DNA of 64,000 nt. Source: Pontibacter fetidus (lineage in GTDB: Bacteria; Bacteroidota; Bacteroidia; Cytophagales; Hymenobacteraceae). The notes under the pieces were generated by a model. It saw nothing but the letters and a program-made list of their open reading frames with translations, was not told the DNA's origin and searched no databases. The DNA lies in assembly GCF_010119545.1 (NCBI RefSeq), contig NZ_JAAEAA010000021.1, forward strand, positions 1-64,000, read 5' to 3'. Of the stretch, positions 32,751 to 42,046 are shown piece by piece (positions within the stretch are counted from its first letter, which is position 1; each line of letters starts with the position of its first letter). Position numbers and translations under genes: made by a program.

Positions 32751-35700
32751 TTATGCAGACGTTATTTCCTTTACCCCCAACTCTTCAAACACTTCTTTTG
32801 CATCTGCTATACTCCGGATATCCTCCACTATAACTATAAGCTTATCTTTGGCCTCTTTCAGCCGTGAGCGGCGCGGGTGCTGCTGCACATACTTTAAGAT
32901 ATTGCCAAAGGTATCGGACTGGAAGTATTTGTCGTTGTTCTCGCTTGGGAGGTAGCCTTTCATTACTTCTTTCTTGATCGTCAGTTTCTCGAAGCCAAGC
33001 TGCTGTGCCTGCCAACGTAGTTTCACGATCTCTACCAGCTTCTGTACTTCTTCAGGCAGTGGGCCAAACCTGTCAACTATACTTGCCCGCAGTTTCTCCA
33101 GTTCGTCCAGGTCTTTGGTGCTGTCGAGTTTGCTGTACAGATTCAAGCGCTCCGAGATGTTGCCCACATACCAGTCCGGTATCAGCACTTCCATATCGGT
33201 TTCGATGTTACAGTCGCGCACCGGCTCTATAAACTGCTCCAGGTTATCGCCCAAAAACAGCTCCCTGAATTCTGTTTCTTTCAGCTCTTTCACGGCATCA
33301 TCCAGAATCTGGTGATACATTTCAAAACCAAGGTCTGTAATAAAGCCACTTTGCTCGCCGCCGAGCAAATTACCGGCTCCACGTATATCCAGGTCGCGCA
33401 TCGCAATCTTAAAGCCTTCGCCCAGGTCAGAGAATTCTTCCAGTGTGCTTAGGCGCTTGCGGGCATCGGAAGGCAACCCTGAAACCGGTGGTGTAAGCAA
33501 ATAGCAATAAGCCTTTTTGTTGGATCTACCCACGCGGCCACGCATCTGGTGCAGATCGGACAAACCAAACATGTGCGCCCGGTTGATGATGATGGTATTG
33601 GCATTCGGGATATCCAGGCCAGACTCAATGATGTTAGTTGAGACCAGCACATCGTACTCGCCTTCCACAAATTTCATCATGCGTTTTTCCAGCAGCTCGC
33701 CATCCATCTGCCCGTGGGCAAACGTAATGCGTGCATCCGGCACCAGTTTCAGGATCATGTTAGCGATCTCGTCGATGTCCTTTACACGGTTGTGCACAAA
33801 AAATACCTGTCCGCCACGCTTCAGCTCAGCCGAAATTGCATCGCGGATCAGAATCTCATCAAATACATGCAGCTCTGTCTGTACTGGCTGGCGGTTTGGT
33901 GGTGGCGTGGCTATTACCGAAAGGTCACGGGCACCCATCAGGGAGAAGTGCAGCGTACGCGGAATAGGTGTGGCCGTAAGCGTAAGTGTATCCACGTTTA
34001 TGCGCATTTCCTTCAGCTTGTCCTTGGTTTTTACACCAAACTTCTGCTCTTCATCTATTACCAGCAGGCCCAGGTCTTTAAATTTGATGTCCTTACTGAC
34101 GATTCGGTGCGTACCGATCAGAATATCCACTTTGCCTTCGGCTACACGCTTCAGGGTTTCTTTGGTATCCTTGGCAGTTTTAAAGCGGTTTATATAATCC
34201 ACAGTAACCGGAAACTGCGCCAGACGATCGCGGAAAGTTTTGAAATGCTGCATGGCTAATACGGTGGTAGGTACCAGCACGGCTACCTGTTTGCCATCGC
34301 AGGCCGCTTTAAAAGCAGCGCGAATGGCCACTTCGGTTTTGCCAAAGCCCACGTCGCCGCACACCAGGCGGTCCATTGGGTGCGGTTGCTCCATATCGGT
34401 TTTCACGTCTTCAGTGGCTTTGCCCTGGTCCGGGGTATCTTCGTAAATAAACGACGATTCCAGCTCGGCCTGCAAAAAGCCATCTCTGGTGAAGGCATAA
34501 CCGGGCGCAGCTTTGCGCTTGGCGTATAGTTTAATAAGCTCGGCAGCAATATCTTTTACCTTGCTCTTTACCTTTTTCTTCTTGTTTTCCCACTCCGGCG
34601 ATCCCAGTTTGCTCATACTTGGCGGGCCGCCTTCTTTGCCGCTATACTTGCTTATTTTGTGCAGCGAGTGAATACTGGTGTACAGCAGATCGTCGTCGCG
34701 GTAAACCAAGCGAATGGCTTCCTGCAAACGGCCGCCCACTTCTACTTTCTCCAGGCCTGCAAAACGGCCGATGCCATAGTCTACGTGTGTGATGTAGTCG
34801 CCGGGCTGCAGCGAACGCAGCTCTTTCAGTGTCATGGCCTTGTTCTTGGAGTGTCCTTCCTTGGCCTTGTGCTGATAAAACCTGTCGAACAGCTGGTGGT
34901 CTGTGTAGCAGGTTACTTTTAGTAGCTGATCTATAAAGCCTTCGCGCAACGAAATAGCCAGGTGCTGGAAACGCACGTCGTGGTCCAGCTCATCAAAGAT
35001 CATGGTCAGGCGGTTGATCTGGCGCGGGGAGTCCGTAGCGATAATGTTCACGAAACCAGCGCCCTGATGCTCGTGCAGGTCTTTTACCAGTCTCGTAAAA
35101 TCTTTGTTAAAGGATGGCTGTGGCTTGGCCTGTAGTTGTATTACTTCAGCCGACTTAAAATGAAATCGTTTTCCGATCTCGATGATGTTAAAATTATCGA
35201 GCAGCTTCTTAAACTGCTTCTGCGTCTGGAAAAGTTGCTCCGGGTCCGATACGATCTGCATGCCGCCACTACCGGCCATCAGCTTCTCAAACGCCTGCGA
35301 AGCCTTATCGAAATACTCATCGATCACATCCAGCGTCTGGCGCACATCTTTAAACCAGATGTTGGTATTGGCAGGCAAAAAATCCAGGAATGCTTCGCGG
35401 GTTTCCTGCAATAGTTTGGTTTGTACGTTCGGGATGATCGAGATCGATTTCTTGGTCTCTACAGATAGCTGCGTGTCCGGGTCGAAGGTTCTTATACTTT
35501 CGATCTCGTCGCCGAAAAGTTCGATGCGATACGGCAAATCATTGGCGTAAGAGAACACATCCACAATACCACCACGCACAGCATACTGGCCTGCTTCGTA
35601 CACAAACTCGGTGCGCTCAAAGCCATACTCAGCCAGCATCTCGCTCAGGAAATTCACATCCAGCTTTTCGCCCACCTTCGCGCCCAGCGTGTTCTCAACC

Positions 35701-36122
35701 AGCGATTTTTTGTTGATCACCTTTTCGGTCAGCGCTTCGGGGTAAGTAACGATGAGCTCACCTTTTCCAGTTTTCTGGTTCAGGCGGTTAAGCACTTCGG
35801 CCCGCATCAATATATTGGCATTCTCGGTATCGTCGAAACTATAAGGGCGTTTGTAAGATGTCGGGAATAGCAGAACTTCCTTCTCGTCGCCGAGCAGGTT
35901 CTTCAGGTCGGTATAGAAATAGGCTGCTTCTTCTTTGTCGTGGAGAACGAAGAGTTGGTGCTGGTAATTTATAGTATACACCGCCGAAGCCAGCACAGCA
36001 TCCAAACTACCGGCTATACCTTTTAGCTGCAGGCGGTAGGCGTTGTTCGTTTTCAGTCGCTCGGCTATGGTTTGCACCATGCCATCGAGGCGGTACAGTT
36101 CTAAAAAATCAGATACTTTCAT
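32751..36122 (-). CDS. mfd: Transcription-repair coupling factor Mfd
   Basis: 1123 residues, full length. A UvrB-like N-terminal region is followed by the CarD-like RNA polymerase interaction domain (PGDYITHVDYGIGRF, near 460). The RecG-like translocase has Walker A GDVGFGKTE, DEEQ in VIDEEQKFG, TATPIPRTL and QMRGRVGRS, and a C-terminal TRCF domain completes the protein. Mfd removes stalled RNA polymerase from DNA lesions and recruits UvrA. A -7 box TATCTTTG lies about 75 bases upstream. Confidence 0.97.
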   Translation of the reverse strand: MKVSDFLELYRLDGMVQTIAERLKTNNAYRLQLKGIAGSLDAVLASAVYTINYQHQLFVLHDKEEAAYFYTDLKNLLGDEKEVLLFPTSYKRPYSFDDTENANILMRAEVLNRLNQKTGKGELIVTYPEALTEKVINKKSLVENTLGAKVGEKLDVNFLSEMLAEYGFERTEFVYEAGQYAVRGGIVDVFSYANDLPYRIELFGDEIESIRTFDPDTQLSVETKKSISIIPNVQTKLLQETREAFLDFLPANTNIWFKDVRQTLDVIDEYFDKASQAFEKLMAGSGGMQIVSDPEQLFQTQKQFKKLLDNFNIIEIGKRFHFKSAEVIQLQAKPQPSFNKDFTRLVKDLHEHQGAGFVNIIATDSPRQINRLTMIFDELDHDVRFQHLAISLREGFIDQLLKVTCYTDHQLFDRFYQHKAKEGHSKNKAMTLKELRSLQPGDYITHVDYGIGRFAGLEKVEVGGRLQEAIRLVYRDDDLLYTSIHSLHKISKYSGKEGGPPSMSKLGSPEWENKKKKVKSKVKDIAAELIKLYAKRKAAPGYAFTRDGFLQAELESSFIYEDTPDQGKATEDVKTDMEQPHPMDRLVCGDVGFGKTEVAIRAAFKAACDGKQVAVLVPTTVLAMQHFKTFRDRLAQFPVTVDYINRFKTAKDTKETLKRVAEGKVDILIGTHRIVSKDIKFKDLGLLVIDEEQKFGVKTKDKLKEMRINVDTLTLTATPIPRTLHFSLMGARDLSVIATPPPNRQPVQTELHVFDEILIRDAISAELKRGGQVFFVHNRVKDIDEIANMILKLVPDARITFAHGQMDGELLEKRMMKFVEGEYDVLVSTNIIESGLDIPNANTIIINRAHMFGLSDLHQMRGRVGRSNKKAYCYLLTPPVSGLPSDARKRLSTLEEFSDLGEGFKIAMRDLDIRGAGNLLGGEQSGFITDLGFEMYHQILDDAVKELKETEFRELFLGDNLEQFIEPVRDCNIETDMEVLIPDWYVGNISERLNLYSKLDSTKDLDELEKLRASIVDRFGPLPEEVQKLVEIVKLRWQAQQLGFEKLTIKKEVMKGYLPSENNDKYFQSDTFGNILKYVQQHPRRSRLKEAKDKLIVIVEDIRSIADAKEVFEELGVKEITSA

Positions 36123-36197
36123 TCAGCTCTATTACAAAACAAGAAAGGCAGAACACAGGGCTTATCGTATAGCCGTGTTCTGCTGGTAGGTCTTTTA

Positions 36198-36205
36198 CAA
36201 AGATA
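36198..36205 (-). promoter_or_regulatory. -7 promoter box TATCTTTG of mfd
   Basis: On the minus strand it reads TATCTTTG, matching TAnnTTTG. The leader to the ATG at 36122 would be about 70 bases. No clear -33 TTG is seen. Confidence 0.5.
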
Positions 36206-36314
36206 CGGAAGTTAATGTTTTGTTGGGAGGGGAGGTGGGGAGGGATATTATAATAAAGCAATTAATATTGCTATTTTTGAATATTGGTTGCAAACCTTCT
36301 TCCTTAACTTTATT

Positions 36315-37163
36315 ATGGATAAGATATTTATCACACCTGAAATCATTAAATCAGTACTGCCTGCCATCATAGGTTTTATTTTTACTGGTTTGGCAAGTGT
36401 TATTATTGGCGTTTATTTAGAAAAGTTTAAGAATAAGATAACTGTTTTGAAGAGAAAGATTTCTTCGCAACCTATCGCTTTTTCTACTCAAGATGACCAT
36501 TGGGGACATATTAAAGTTATTTATAATAATGATTATGAGGCGAAGAATTTAAATTTATTTACCGTTGAAATCTTCAATCAAAGTAGTAAGGATATTACCA
36601 ATATTGTGGTTGATCTAAACGTTGATAATGGAAGCGTTATTTTAGCAAATAATGGTGTGTTAGATGAGAATAATGCGCTGCTTCTTCTTACAAATGAATT
36701 CTTTAATTATCAAACTGATGTAAATACAAGATATCACCAAGAACTAGAAAGAATTAGCAAAGGGGAAATTGATGCAGTAACAAAGCAATTACAAAGAGAT
36801 GTAGATTTTGTTACTAGATTAAGAAGGTACCATGTCCCAGTTCTAAATAGAGAATCATCAGCTACGTTTAATCTACTTGTTGAAAACTATAAAGGTGAGT
36901 ATCCTGAAGTGACGGCAAGTATAACTCATGCTTCAATTAGGGTTAAAGATTATGTAGAACCCGACGAGGAGCAAAAAAGGACATTAATTTATTCAATAGT
37001 TTTAGGCTCTGTTTTTTTTGTAAGTGCGCTCACGATGATTTTCAAGACTTACCCATCTTCTTCAACCCCAATTATACTAACTGCTATCGCAGGAGTGTCT
37101 TTCGCATTAGTAGGATTTACCTTGTACAAGATAGCAGCTTATTTTAAGAAAATTCTTAGTTAA
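36315..37163 (+). CDS. Low-GC membrane protein, unknown
   Basis: 282 residues from the ATG at 36315; the open frame reaches a TTG at 36288. One N-terminal transmembrane segment (about 13-34) is followed by a soluble region of about 185 residues with beta-rich, Asn-rich sequence (NLFTVEIFNQSSKDITNIVVD). Two C-terminal transmembrane segments follow (about 225-245 and 250-270). I recognise no family. Both it and the next gene are markedly more AT-rich than mfd, suggesting recent acquisition. Confidence 0.6.
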   Translation: MDKIFITPEIIKSVLPAIIGFIFTGLASVIIGVYLEKFKNKITVLKRKISSQPIAFSTQDDHWGHIKVIYNNDYEAKNLNLFTVEIFNQSSKDITNIVVDLNVDNGSVILANNGVLDENNALLLLTNEFFNYQTDVNTRYHQELERISKGEIDAVTKQLQRDVDFVTRLRRYHVPVLNRESSATFNLLVENYKGEYPEVTASITHASIRVKDYVEPDEEQKRTLIYSIVLGSVFFVSALTMIFKTYPSSSTPIILTAIAGVSFALVGFTLYKIAAYFKKILS

Positions 37164-37213
37164 TAGCTGACCGATATATGCCTAATATAAATTTTATAAT
37201 CTAGTTTAATCTC

Positions 37214-37459
37214 ATGAAAACATTAATTGGGCTAATATCGGGATTCGGTTTATTAGGCTTTGGAGTGCTCACTTTATATGGTGCTATTGTTGGTTTATAT
37301 AATGGCCAATGGGTAAATGCATTAGCTTGCTGCACATTAGCTCTCGTACCTATAGGTATTTTCCTTAAGCTGATTAAAGATTATTTTAAAAAGCAATCAG
37401 ATTATCCTTTTAAAGACGAACAGTATTGGGATGATTTTCGAAACAAAATGGGTTATTAA
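37214..37459 (+). CDS. Small two-helix membrane protein, unknown
   Basis: 81 residues with two transmembrane segments (about 4-27 and 33-55) and a charged C-terminal tail (FKDEQYWDDFRNKMGY). It is AT-rich and lies 50 bases after the previous orphan gene, probably in the same transcript. No family was recognised. Confidence 0.55.
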   Translation: MKTLIGLISGFGLLGFGVLTLYGAIVGLYNGQWVNALACCTLALVPIGIFLKLIKDYFKKQSDYPFKDEQYWDDFRNKMGY

Positions 37460-37528
37460 ACTTTATGCCCTAGATGCTGCAAGTTTAGCGTTAGAGCAGC
37501 TTGTAGAAACATCAAATCGCCTTTGTAG

Positions 37529-37548
37529 GGACAGGTCGCGACCTGTCC
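37529..37548. repeat. REP palindrome upstream of the RAYT gene, left copy
   Basis: A perfect copy of GGACAGGTCGCGACCTGTCC with a GTAG flank on its left. Confidence 0.95.
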
Positions 37549-37582
37549 GAATCGTGCATCGGCAATCATTCCCCGGAAAGAA

Positions 37583-37624
37583 TGTCTGAATCAGGATTTA
37601 CAGGATTAAAGGATAAACAGGATC
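37583..37624. repeat. Dispersed repeat of the CAGGATTTACAGGATTAAAGG type
   Basis: Starts GTCTGAATCAGG and continues with AGGATTAAAGGATAAACAGG. It is related to the stretches at 15045-15080 and 17980-18087. It fills the space between the two REP palindromes. Confidence 0.65.
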
Positions 37625-37673
37625 GGGTATTACTGCATTAACCGTTCCATTTTCATCGTACAGCCTGTCGCGC

Positions 37674-37693
37674 GGACAGGTCGCGACCTGTCC
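37674..37693. repeat. REP palindrome upstream of the RAYT gene, right copy (inverted flanks)
   Basis: A perfect copy of GGACAGGTCGCGACCTGTCC. Its flank (CCCTACA on the right) is the inverse of the TGTAGGG flank of the copy at 37529, so the two form an inverted pair about 125 bases apart, like a BIME. Confidence 0.95.
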
Positions 37694-37748
37694 CTACAGG
37701 GGCATCTTGCACCAAATACAAATTGCGCTGGGGCCGTATACTTCATCC

Positions 37749-38291
37749 ATGAAATGGCCGGATCGGAAACTGAACAGGTTGAATGGTTTTGACTATAGCC
37801 GCGATGCGCTGTACTTTATAACATCTTGTGTGCAAGATAAGGCTTGTGTGTTCGGCAACGTGGTGAATGAAGAAATGCAACTGAATGAATATGGCGCCGT
37901 CGCAGAACAGCAATGGAACTGGCTTGAAAAACAGTACCCGTATGTGTTGCTTCATGCTTTTGTGGTAATGCCGAACCATGTACACGGCATCATCGAAATT
38001 GACCGCGAACTTGTAGTGACAGGTCGCGACCTGTCCGCGCGAGGATCTGCCGATGAAACAGAAAACTATACTTACCCAATTCAGAAAATCAAATCTATTT
38101 CAGAGTTAATAGGCGTTTACAAAACCACCACTTCTAAATTGATTCGGGCAGCAGGGTTAACAGACTTTGCCTGGCAGCGCTCTTTCCACGATCACATCAT
38201 CAGAAGCGATAAAGCCTATTTCAAGATCAAAGACTACATTTTGGGTAACCCGGAAAAGTGGCCGGAAGATGTATTTTACCAGCAAGTATAA
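37749..38291 (+). CDS. REP-associated tyrosine transposase (RAYT, IS200-like Y1 fold)
   Basis: 180 residues from the ATG at 37749; the open frame extends to a TTG at 37707. The HUH nuclease motif is HVH at 77-79 (VMPNHVHGIIE) and the likely catalytic tyrosine is Tyr124 in IGVYKTTTSK. The C-terminal WQRSFHDHIIR...YILGNPEKWPED is typical of this family. RAYTs cut and join single-stranded DNA at REP hairpins and are not thought to move as ordinary insertion sequences. Two cognate-looking palindromes lie directly upstream and a third lies inside the coding sequence, where it encodes TGRDLS (91-96). Confidence 0.9.
   Translation: MKWPDRKLNRLNGFDYSRDALYFITSCVQDKACVFGNVVNEEMQLNEYGAVAEQQWNWLEKQYPYVLLHAFVVMPNHVHGIIEIDRELVVTGRDLSARGSADETENYTYPIQKIKSISELIGVYKTTTSKLIRAAGLTDFAWQRSFHDHIIRSDKAYFKIKDYILGNPEKWPEDVFYQQV
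38018..38035. repeat. REP palindrome core inside the RAYT coding sequence
   Basis: GACAGGTCGCGACCTGTC, lacking only the outermost G of the 20-mer. It is in frame and translated within the variable linker between the HUH motif and the catalytic tyrosine. Confidence 0.9.
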
Positions 38292-38382
38292 ACCCAGCTA
38301 ATTTATACTTCGCCTGTGATAAATATTTGAAAAATTGCATATTTGCTACACGAAATCCATACTTCACAATCCACAACACAAA

Positions 38383-38835
38383 ATGAAACTATTGAATGCA
38401 ATAAGCGGCGCTATACTTGCTGCTTCCCTTTTGTTTACCGCTTGTAACTCCCCTGAAACTACTGTAAAAGAAAAGGCTGATTTTACGCAGGTTATCCCAA
38501 CTTTAAATGCCATTACAGCTGACTGGAACAAAGGCGACCTGGATAAGTTTGTGACTGTTTATGACAGCGCGGCTACGTTTATGCTACCCAAAGGCCCGAT
38601 TGGAGTGAATGAGATGAAGGAGCACTACAAAGCCGCTTTTACCGAAACCGGCACCCCAACCTCAACTTTAAGCTTCGATAGCCTGGAAATGCGCCCCTTA
38701 GGCAACAGCCATGCATTGGTAACCGGCCGTTATACGTTAACTGCACAGGATTCATCCAAACAAAGCGGCCGCTATACGCTGGTATTTGAGCATTCTGATA
38801 AAGGCTGGAAAATACTCCACGACCATTCGAATTAA
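38383..38835 (+). CDS. Lipoprotein with SnoaL/DUF4440-like (NTF2) fold
   Basis: 150 residues from the ATG at 38383, where a lipoprotein signal begins (LLFTAC, Cys at about 21). The rest fits the DUF4440/YybH type of the NTF2-like superfamily: ADWNKGDLDKFVTVYDSAATFMLPKG, EMKEHYKAAF, ALVTGRYTL and GWKILHDHSN. Such domains bind or isomerise small molecules; the specific role is unknown. Confidence 0.8.
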   Translation: MKLLNAISGAILAASLLFTACNSPETTVKEKADFTQVIPTLNAITADWNKGDLDKFVTVYDSAATFMLPKGPIGVNEMKEHYKAAFTETGTPTSTLSFDSLEMRPLGNSHALVTGRYTLTAQDSSKQSGRYTLVFEHSDKGWKILHDHSN

Positions 38836-38843
38836 CTATAACA

Positions 38844-38877
38844 AGACCTCACAGTGTTTACCAGACCTGTGCGCGTC
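38844..38877. repeat. Dispersed repeat AGACCTCACAGTGT..CAGACCTGTG, copy 1
   Basis: An imperfect palindrome that matches, in inverted orientation, 42013-42046 with a few mismatches. Intergenic. Confidence 0.75.
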
Positions 38878-38977
38878 TTTTGCCTTTCCTTATCGCTGGA
38901 TTAGCATCAGTTTAACCTATGGATGATATATAAGAGCTTTAACCAGTAACTAGGTTTAAACTATAGCACTGCCCAAC

Positions 38978-40765
38978 TTACAGAGAATACAGGTAAATTC
39001 TCCAGGGCGAGTCTTTATGCTCAAATACTTTTTCCAGGTGCATTCCAATCTCAGGCGCATTTTCGATTTCTATAGATGAAAAAATGTACTCAGCCCCCAT
39101 ACTTTTTGCAACAGACGTGTTAATGTTAAGTTGCCTAATTACAACTGATTTTGTCTTAACATTATCATAGTAATTGTCCAGTTCTGCTGGCAGAATATAA
39201 AACCTGCTTCCCCAGCCATCAAAATAAGACTGCCATTTGTCGTTTTTAGCAAGTTCTTCTTCAATTATCTTTTTGAACTGTTTTTTATATTCCAGCGGAT
39301 AGTTGTTCTGATAACCATCCAACGTGTAAAACCCATTAAATTGAGCAATGCTAGGATGAAAACCGATGTTTAAAACGCGGTAAGATGCTTGAGGTCTGTT
39401 TATATATTCCTTGATTTCTTTGAATAACGGCTCAGAATAAAACTCTTTGTAGGTAACAGACAGGTTTTGCTCCAGCCTTGGGGCACCAAAATATTTTGCC
39501 ATAAGCAGATGGCGATTTTCATTAAACTCGTTGGTAGTCTGGGTGGTGCTTTTCAGGCAGAAAGCCAATTGGAGCAAAACACAGAAACCAGCCAGTACCT
39601 TTCCCCATTTTTTACCCTTGGCTATAACTACCAAAGAAAGTGCAAAGGTTACGAACCATACCAATGGCCTGAACCAGAAGAACCTGGAGAAGTCAAACGT
39701 TTTTATGATGCTGATCGCATCCTTAAGTTCTACTAATGCATAGCTTTTATACGCGGCTTGGATCAGTGACAATATCCAGGCAATTACCAGTAATACCATA
39801 ATATTGCCATAGGCTCTATAGTCTTTTCTTCTCCAGGATATTATCAAGGCAATTAAAGCTGCTATCAACACTGGCCTGTGTACTGTGGCTGCATGGTAAT
39901 TCCCGAAAACGAAACCATCCGTCGTGTTTTTAATTAATTCATTTATGTCATTCGAAAATATATTCTCAGAAGCGTAGTCCAATCTATGTGACACATAACC
40001 GGACTCCAACAACATCATATAAAGCAAATTATGTTCTGTAATTACATAACATAGGCCTAATAGTATACTGCCCAAAAGGAAAGGGACATTAATGACACGA
40101 GTCTGGTAGTATTGCACTATAAACCACCCTGCCAGCACTATAAGTATAAAGAAGCCTGTTAAAGGAAGGCTCGAGTAAAAGGCATACAGTACAATTATAC
40201 TATAGCTTTTCCAATTATAGCCTTTGTTTAAAAGTGTAAGAAAAGCGTAAAGTAAGAATGGTTGCCCTGTTATAGAGAGACCGTACACAGAGTAGAAAGG
40301 AAGTGCAGCAAATGTTACTGATACCCCCAAAACAATCCAGTTATAGTTCTTTGATGGTAACACGAACCTTTTAAGTAACAGGAACATCCCTATAAATGCT
40401 ATGGCATGAACCACAACCTCATTAACCGCATAGGCCTGGAAGGGACTTAAAAACAGGAAAAACCATACAGAAATATTAAACTGACTCGGGTATAGTTTAG
40501 AAGGGAAGCCATTCATTACCCGTTGAGTAACTGCATTATCACCGATTAGTTTCCCGCCTTCGGTCATGATCATTTTCCAAACCAACTCAGAGTCCAGGTT
40601 ATCATGTATAGTTATATAAGAGTCCTCGCCGAGAAGTATTCTGGGTAATGAAAAGAGCAATATTACAAATGCCAAGCCTATCCAGAAAAGTACATTGCCA
40701 GTTTCTTCTGGTTGACTTAAATTATACCTGGTGCTCTTATTTTGTGCTACTGTCTTTAAAGCCAT
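38978..40765 (-). CDS. DUF6044 family polytopic membrane protein
   Basis: 595 residues from the ATG at 40765; a TTG at 40789 opens the frame. It has about ten transmembrane segments. The N-terminal loop LLGEDSYITIHDNLDSELVW is the landmark of DUF6044 (similar to YkoS-like proteins), which probably has a glycosyltransferase-C fold. The C-terminal third is soluble (YRVLNIGFHPSIAQFNGFYTLDGYQNNYPLEYK), presumably periplasmic. It may transfer sugars or modify the cell surface (inference). It is somewhat AT-rich. Confidence 0.75.
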   Translation of the reverse strand: MALKTVAQNKSTRYNLSQPEETGNVLFWIGLAFVILLFSLPRILLGEDSYITIHDNLDSELVWKMIMTEGGKLIGDNAVTQRVMNGFPSKLYPSQFNISVWFFLFLSPFQAYAVNEVVVHAIAFIGMFLLLKRFVLPSKNYNWIVLGVSVTFAALPFYSVYGLSITGQPFLLYAFLTLLNKGYNWKSYSIIVLYAFYSSLPLTGFFILIVLAGWFIVQYYQTRVINVPFLLGSILLGLCYVITEHNLLYMMLLESGYVSHRLDYASENIFSNDINELIKNTTDGFVFGNYHAATVHRPVLIAALIALIISWRRKDYRAYGNIMVLLVIAWILSLIQAAYKSYALVELKDAISIIKTFDFSRFFWFRPLVWFVTFALSLVVIAKGKKWGKVLAGFCVLLQLAFCLKSTTQTTNEFNENRHLLMAKYFGAPRLEQNLSVTYKEFYSEPLFKEIKEYINRPQASYRVLNIGFHPSIAQFNGFYTLDGYQNNYPLEYKKQFKKIIEEELAKNDKWQSYFDGWGSRFYILPAELDNYYDNVKTKSVVIRQLNINTSVAKSMGAEYIFSSIEIENAPEIGMHLEKVFEHKDSPWRIYLYSL

Positions 40766-40876
40766 TGATGAAATAATCTTACTTAACAAATGTACTTATT
40801 TTCTGCAGTGCTTTATAGTATGTCGGGTACTTCACTGGTTAGAAGCACGCTTTGGTTGGCCTGGCTGAAGTATAAT

Positions 40877-41938
40877 CTACTTCAAAACCACTCTAATCAT
40901 CTGCGGATCATCTTGCAACGTTCTTACGTTTTGCTTTAACTGCTCTAGTTCTTTGGTCAGGTCTTCTTTGGCGGATTTGAATTTATGGTCCATTTGCTTG
41001 GGTGTGCCGCAGAAACGGGTGTAGAAGCCAGCGTCGGGGCCGGTTGCTATAGTTTGGAATTCTGCTTTTAGTTCTTCCAGTTGGTCAGTCAGGATCTTGA
41101 TGTAGTATTGCAGTTGTTCGTCTTGTAGTGTGTCTAATGGCTGGCCTTGTTCCTGCATAAACTCCATTTGCAGGCGCAGCAGCTCAAAAAAGTCGTCGTG
41201 GTGGTAGGCTTGTGTGACGCGTTTCATGGCTTCTTCTTTCCAGGCGCGTTTGGTTTCGTCGCGTTCTTTGTCGGGGTGCAGTTGTTTAGCGAGCTCGGTG
41301 TACACGCGGCGGCTGGCTTTGCTGATGTTACTGAGTTCGGCTTTTGCCTTGGCTTCTTTTTCGCGTTGCGCTTTGGTTTTGCGGTTTTTCTGGCGGTTCT
41401 GTTTTTCCTGTTCGCGCTGCTCGCGTTCGCGGTCCAGCTGGGCTTGTATGCGCTCGAAATCGTCCAGGTCATCAAACGTATCTTCTATTCTTGGCTCCTC
41501 ATCAGCTATAGTTTCATTCTCTTCTTCGGCTTCAAAAGCATTGCGCTCGGCGTAAGTATATTCTGCATATCGGTCATGGAGTTCAATCATGTCGCGGCGC
41601 TCATAGTTCGAGATCAGATCGAAGGTAATGTTCTCGATAAGGGCGGATATTTTTAACTTTTCGCGGATACTGAAAATGGGAAGCGGGAAAGCCTGATCCA
41701 GCAAATGCGCTAACTCTACGCGCTTGTCCAGTTGCTGAAGTATAATAGGGCGCAGTTCTTTTTCGATGCGCTTCTGGGCCAGGTTTATACTTTCGCGGCG
41801 GGTGGTTATTTCCTTTTTAAGCAGCTCTATCTGTTCGGTTTTATGGTTAAACTCCTGCTGCAGTTTGCTCAGTTTGCGCTCTGCTGAAGTGGAGATCTGG
41901 GGTGTTAGGTTTGGAGCGGGTTTGTTGGACGCGGACAT
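40877..41938 (-). CDS. J-domain (DnaJ-like) protein with coiled coils
   Basis: 353 residues. The N-terminal region (20-75) is coiled coil and the middle (150-200) is very charged (Glu/Arg/Lys). A J domain follows at about 205-250 with HPD at 221-223 (RVYTELAKQLHPDKERDE). A helical region at 265-340 ends the protein. HPD is required to stimulate Hsp70 ATPase, so it probably targets DnaK to some client. It lacks the Gly/Phe and zinc-finger regions of DnaJ. Cytoplasmic. Confidence 0.8.
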   Translation of the reverse strand: MSASNKPAPNLTPQISTSAERKLSKLQQEFNHKTEQIELLKKEITTRRESINLAQKRIEKELRPIILQQLDKRVELAHLLDQAFPLPIFSIREKLKISALIENITFDLISNYERRDMIELHDRYAEYTYAERNAFEAEEENETIADEEPRIEDTFDDLDDFERIQAQLDREREQREQEKQNRQKNRKTKAQREKEAKAKAELSNISKASRRVYTELAKQLHPDKERDETKRAWKEEAMKRVTQAYHHDDFFELLRLQMEFMQEQGQPLDTLQDEQLQYYIKILTDQLEELKAEFQTIATGPDAGFYTRFCGTPKQMDHKFKSAKEDLTKELEQLKQNVRTLQDDPQMIRVVLK

Positions 41939-42012
41939 GTACAGAAAGTATAAGCTAGTGTTGGTGTTACAAAAGTACAGGTTATCCGTTGTATATCCGT
42001 CTTTGCCTACCG

Positions 42013-42046
42013 GACGCTCACAGGTCTGAAAGACACTGTGAGGTCT
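42013..42046. repeat. Dispersed repeat AGACCTCACAGTGT..CAGACCTGTG, copy 2 (inverted)
   Basis: Inverse copy of 38844-38877. It overlaps the last bases of the ABC transporter gene at 42045. Confidence 0.75.

Noticed and set aside
36305..36312. TAACTTTA -7-like box with TTG 18 bases upstream, before the low-GC membrane gene
   Set aside because: It ends only two bases before the ATG at 36315, which would place the transcript start inside the gene; in AT-rich DNA this match is likely by chance.
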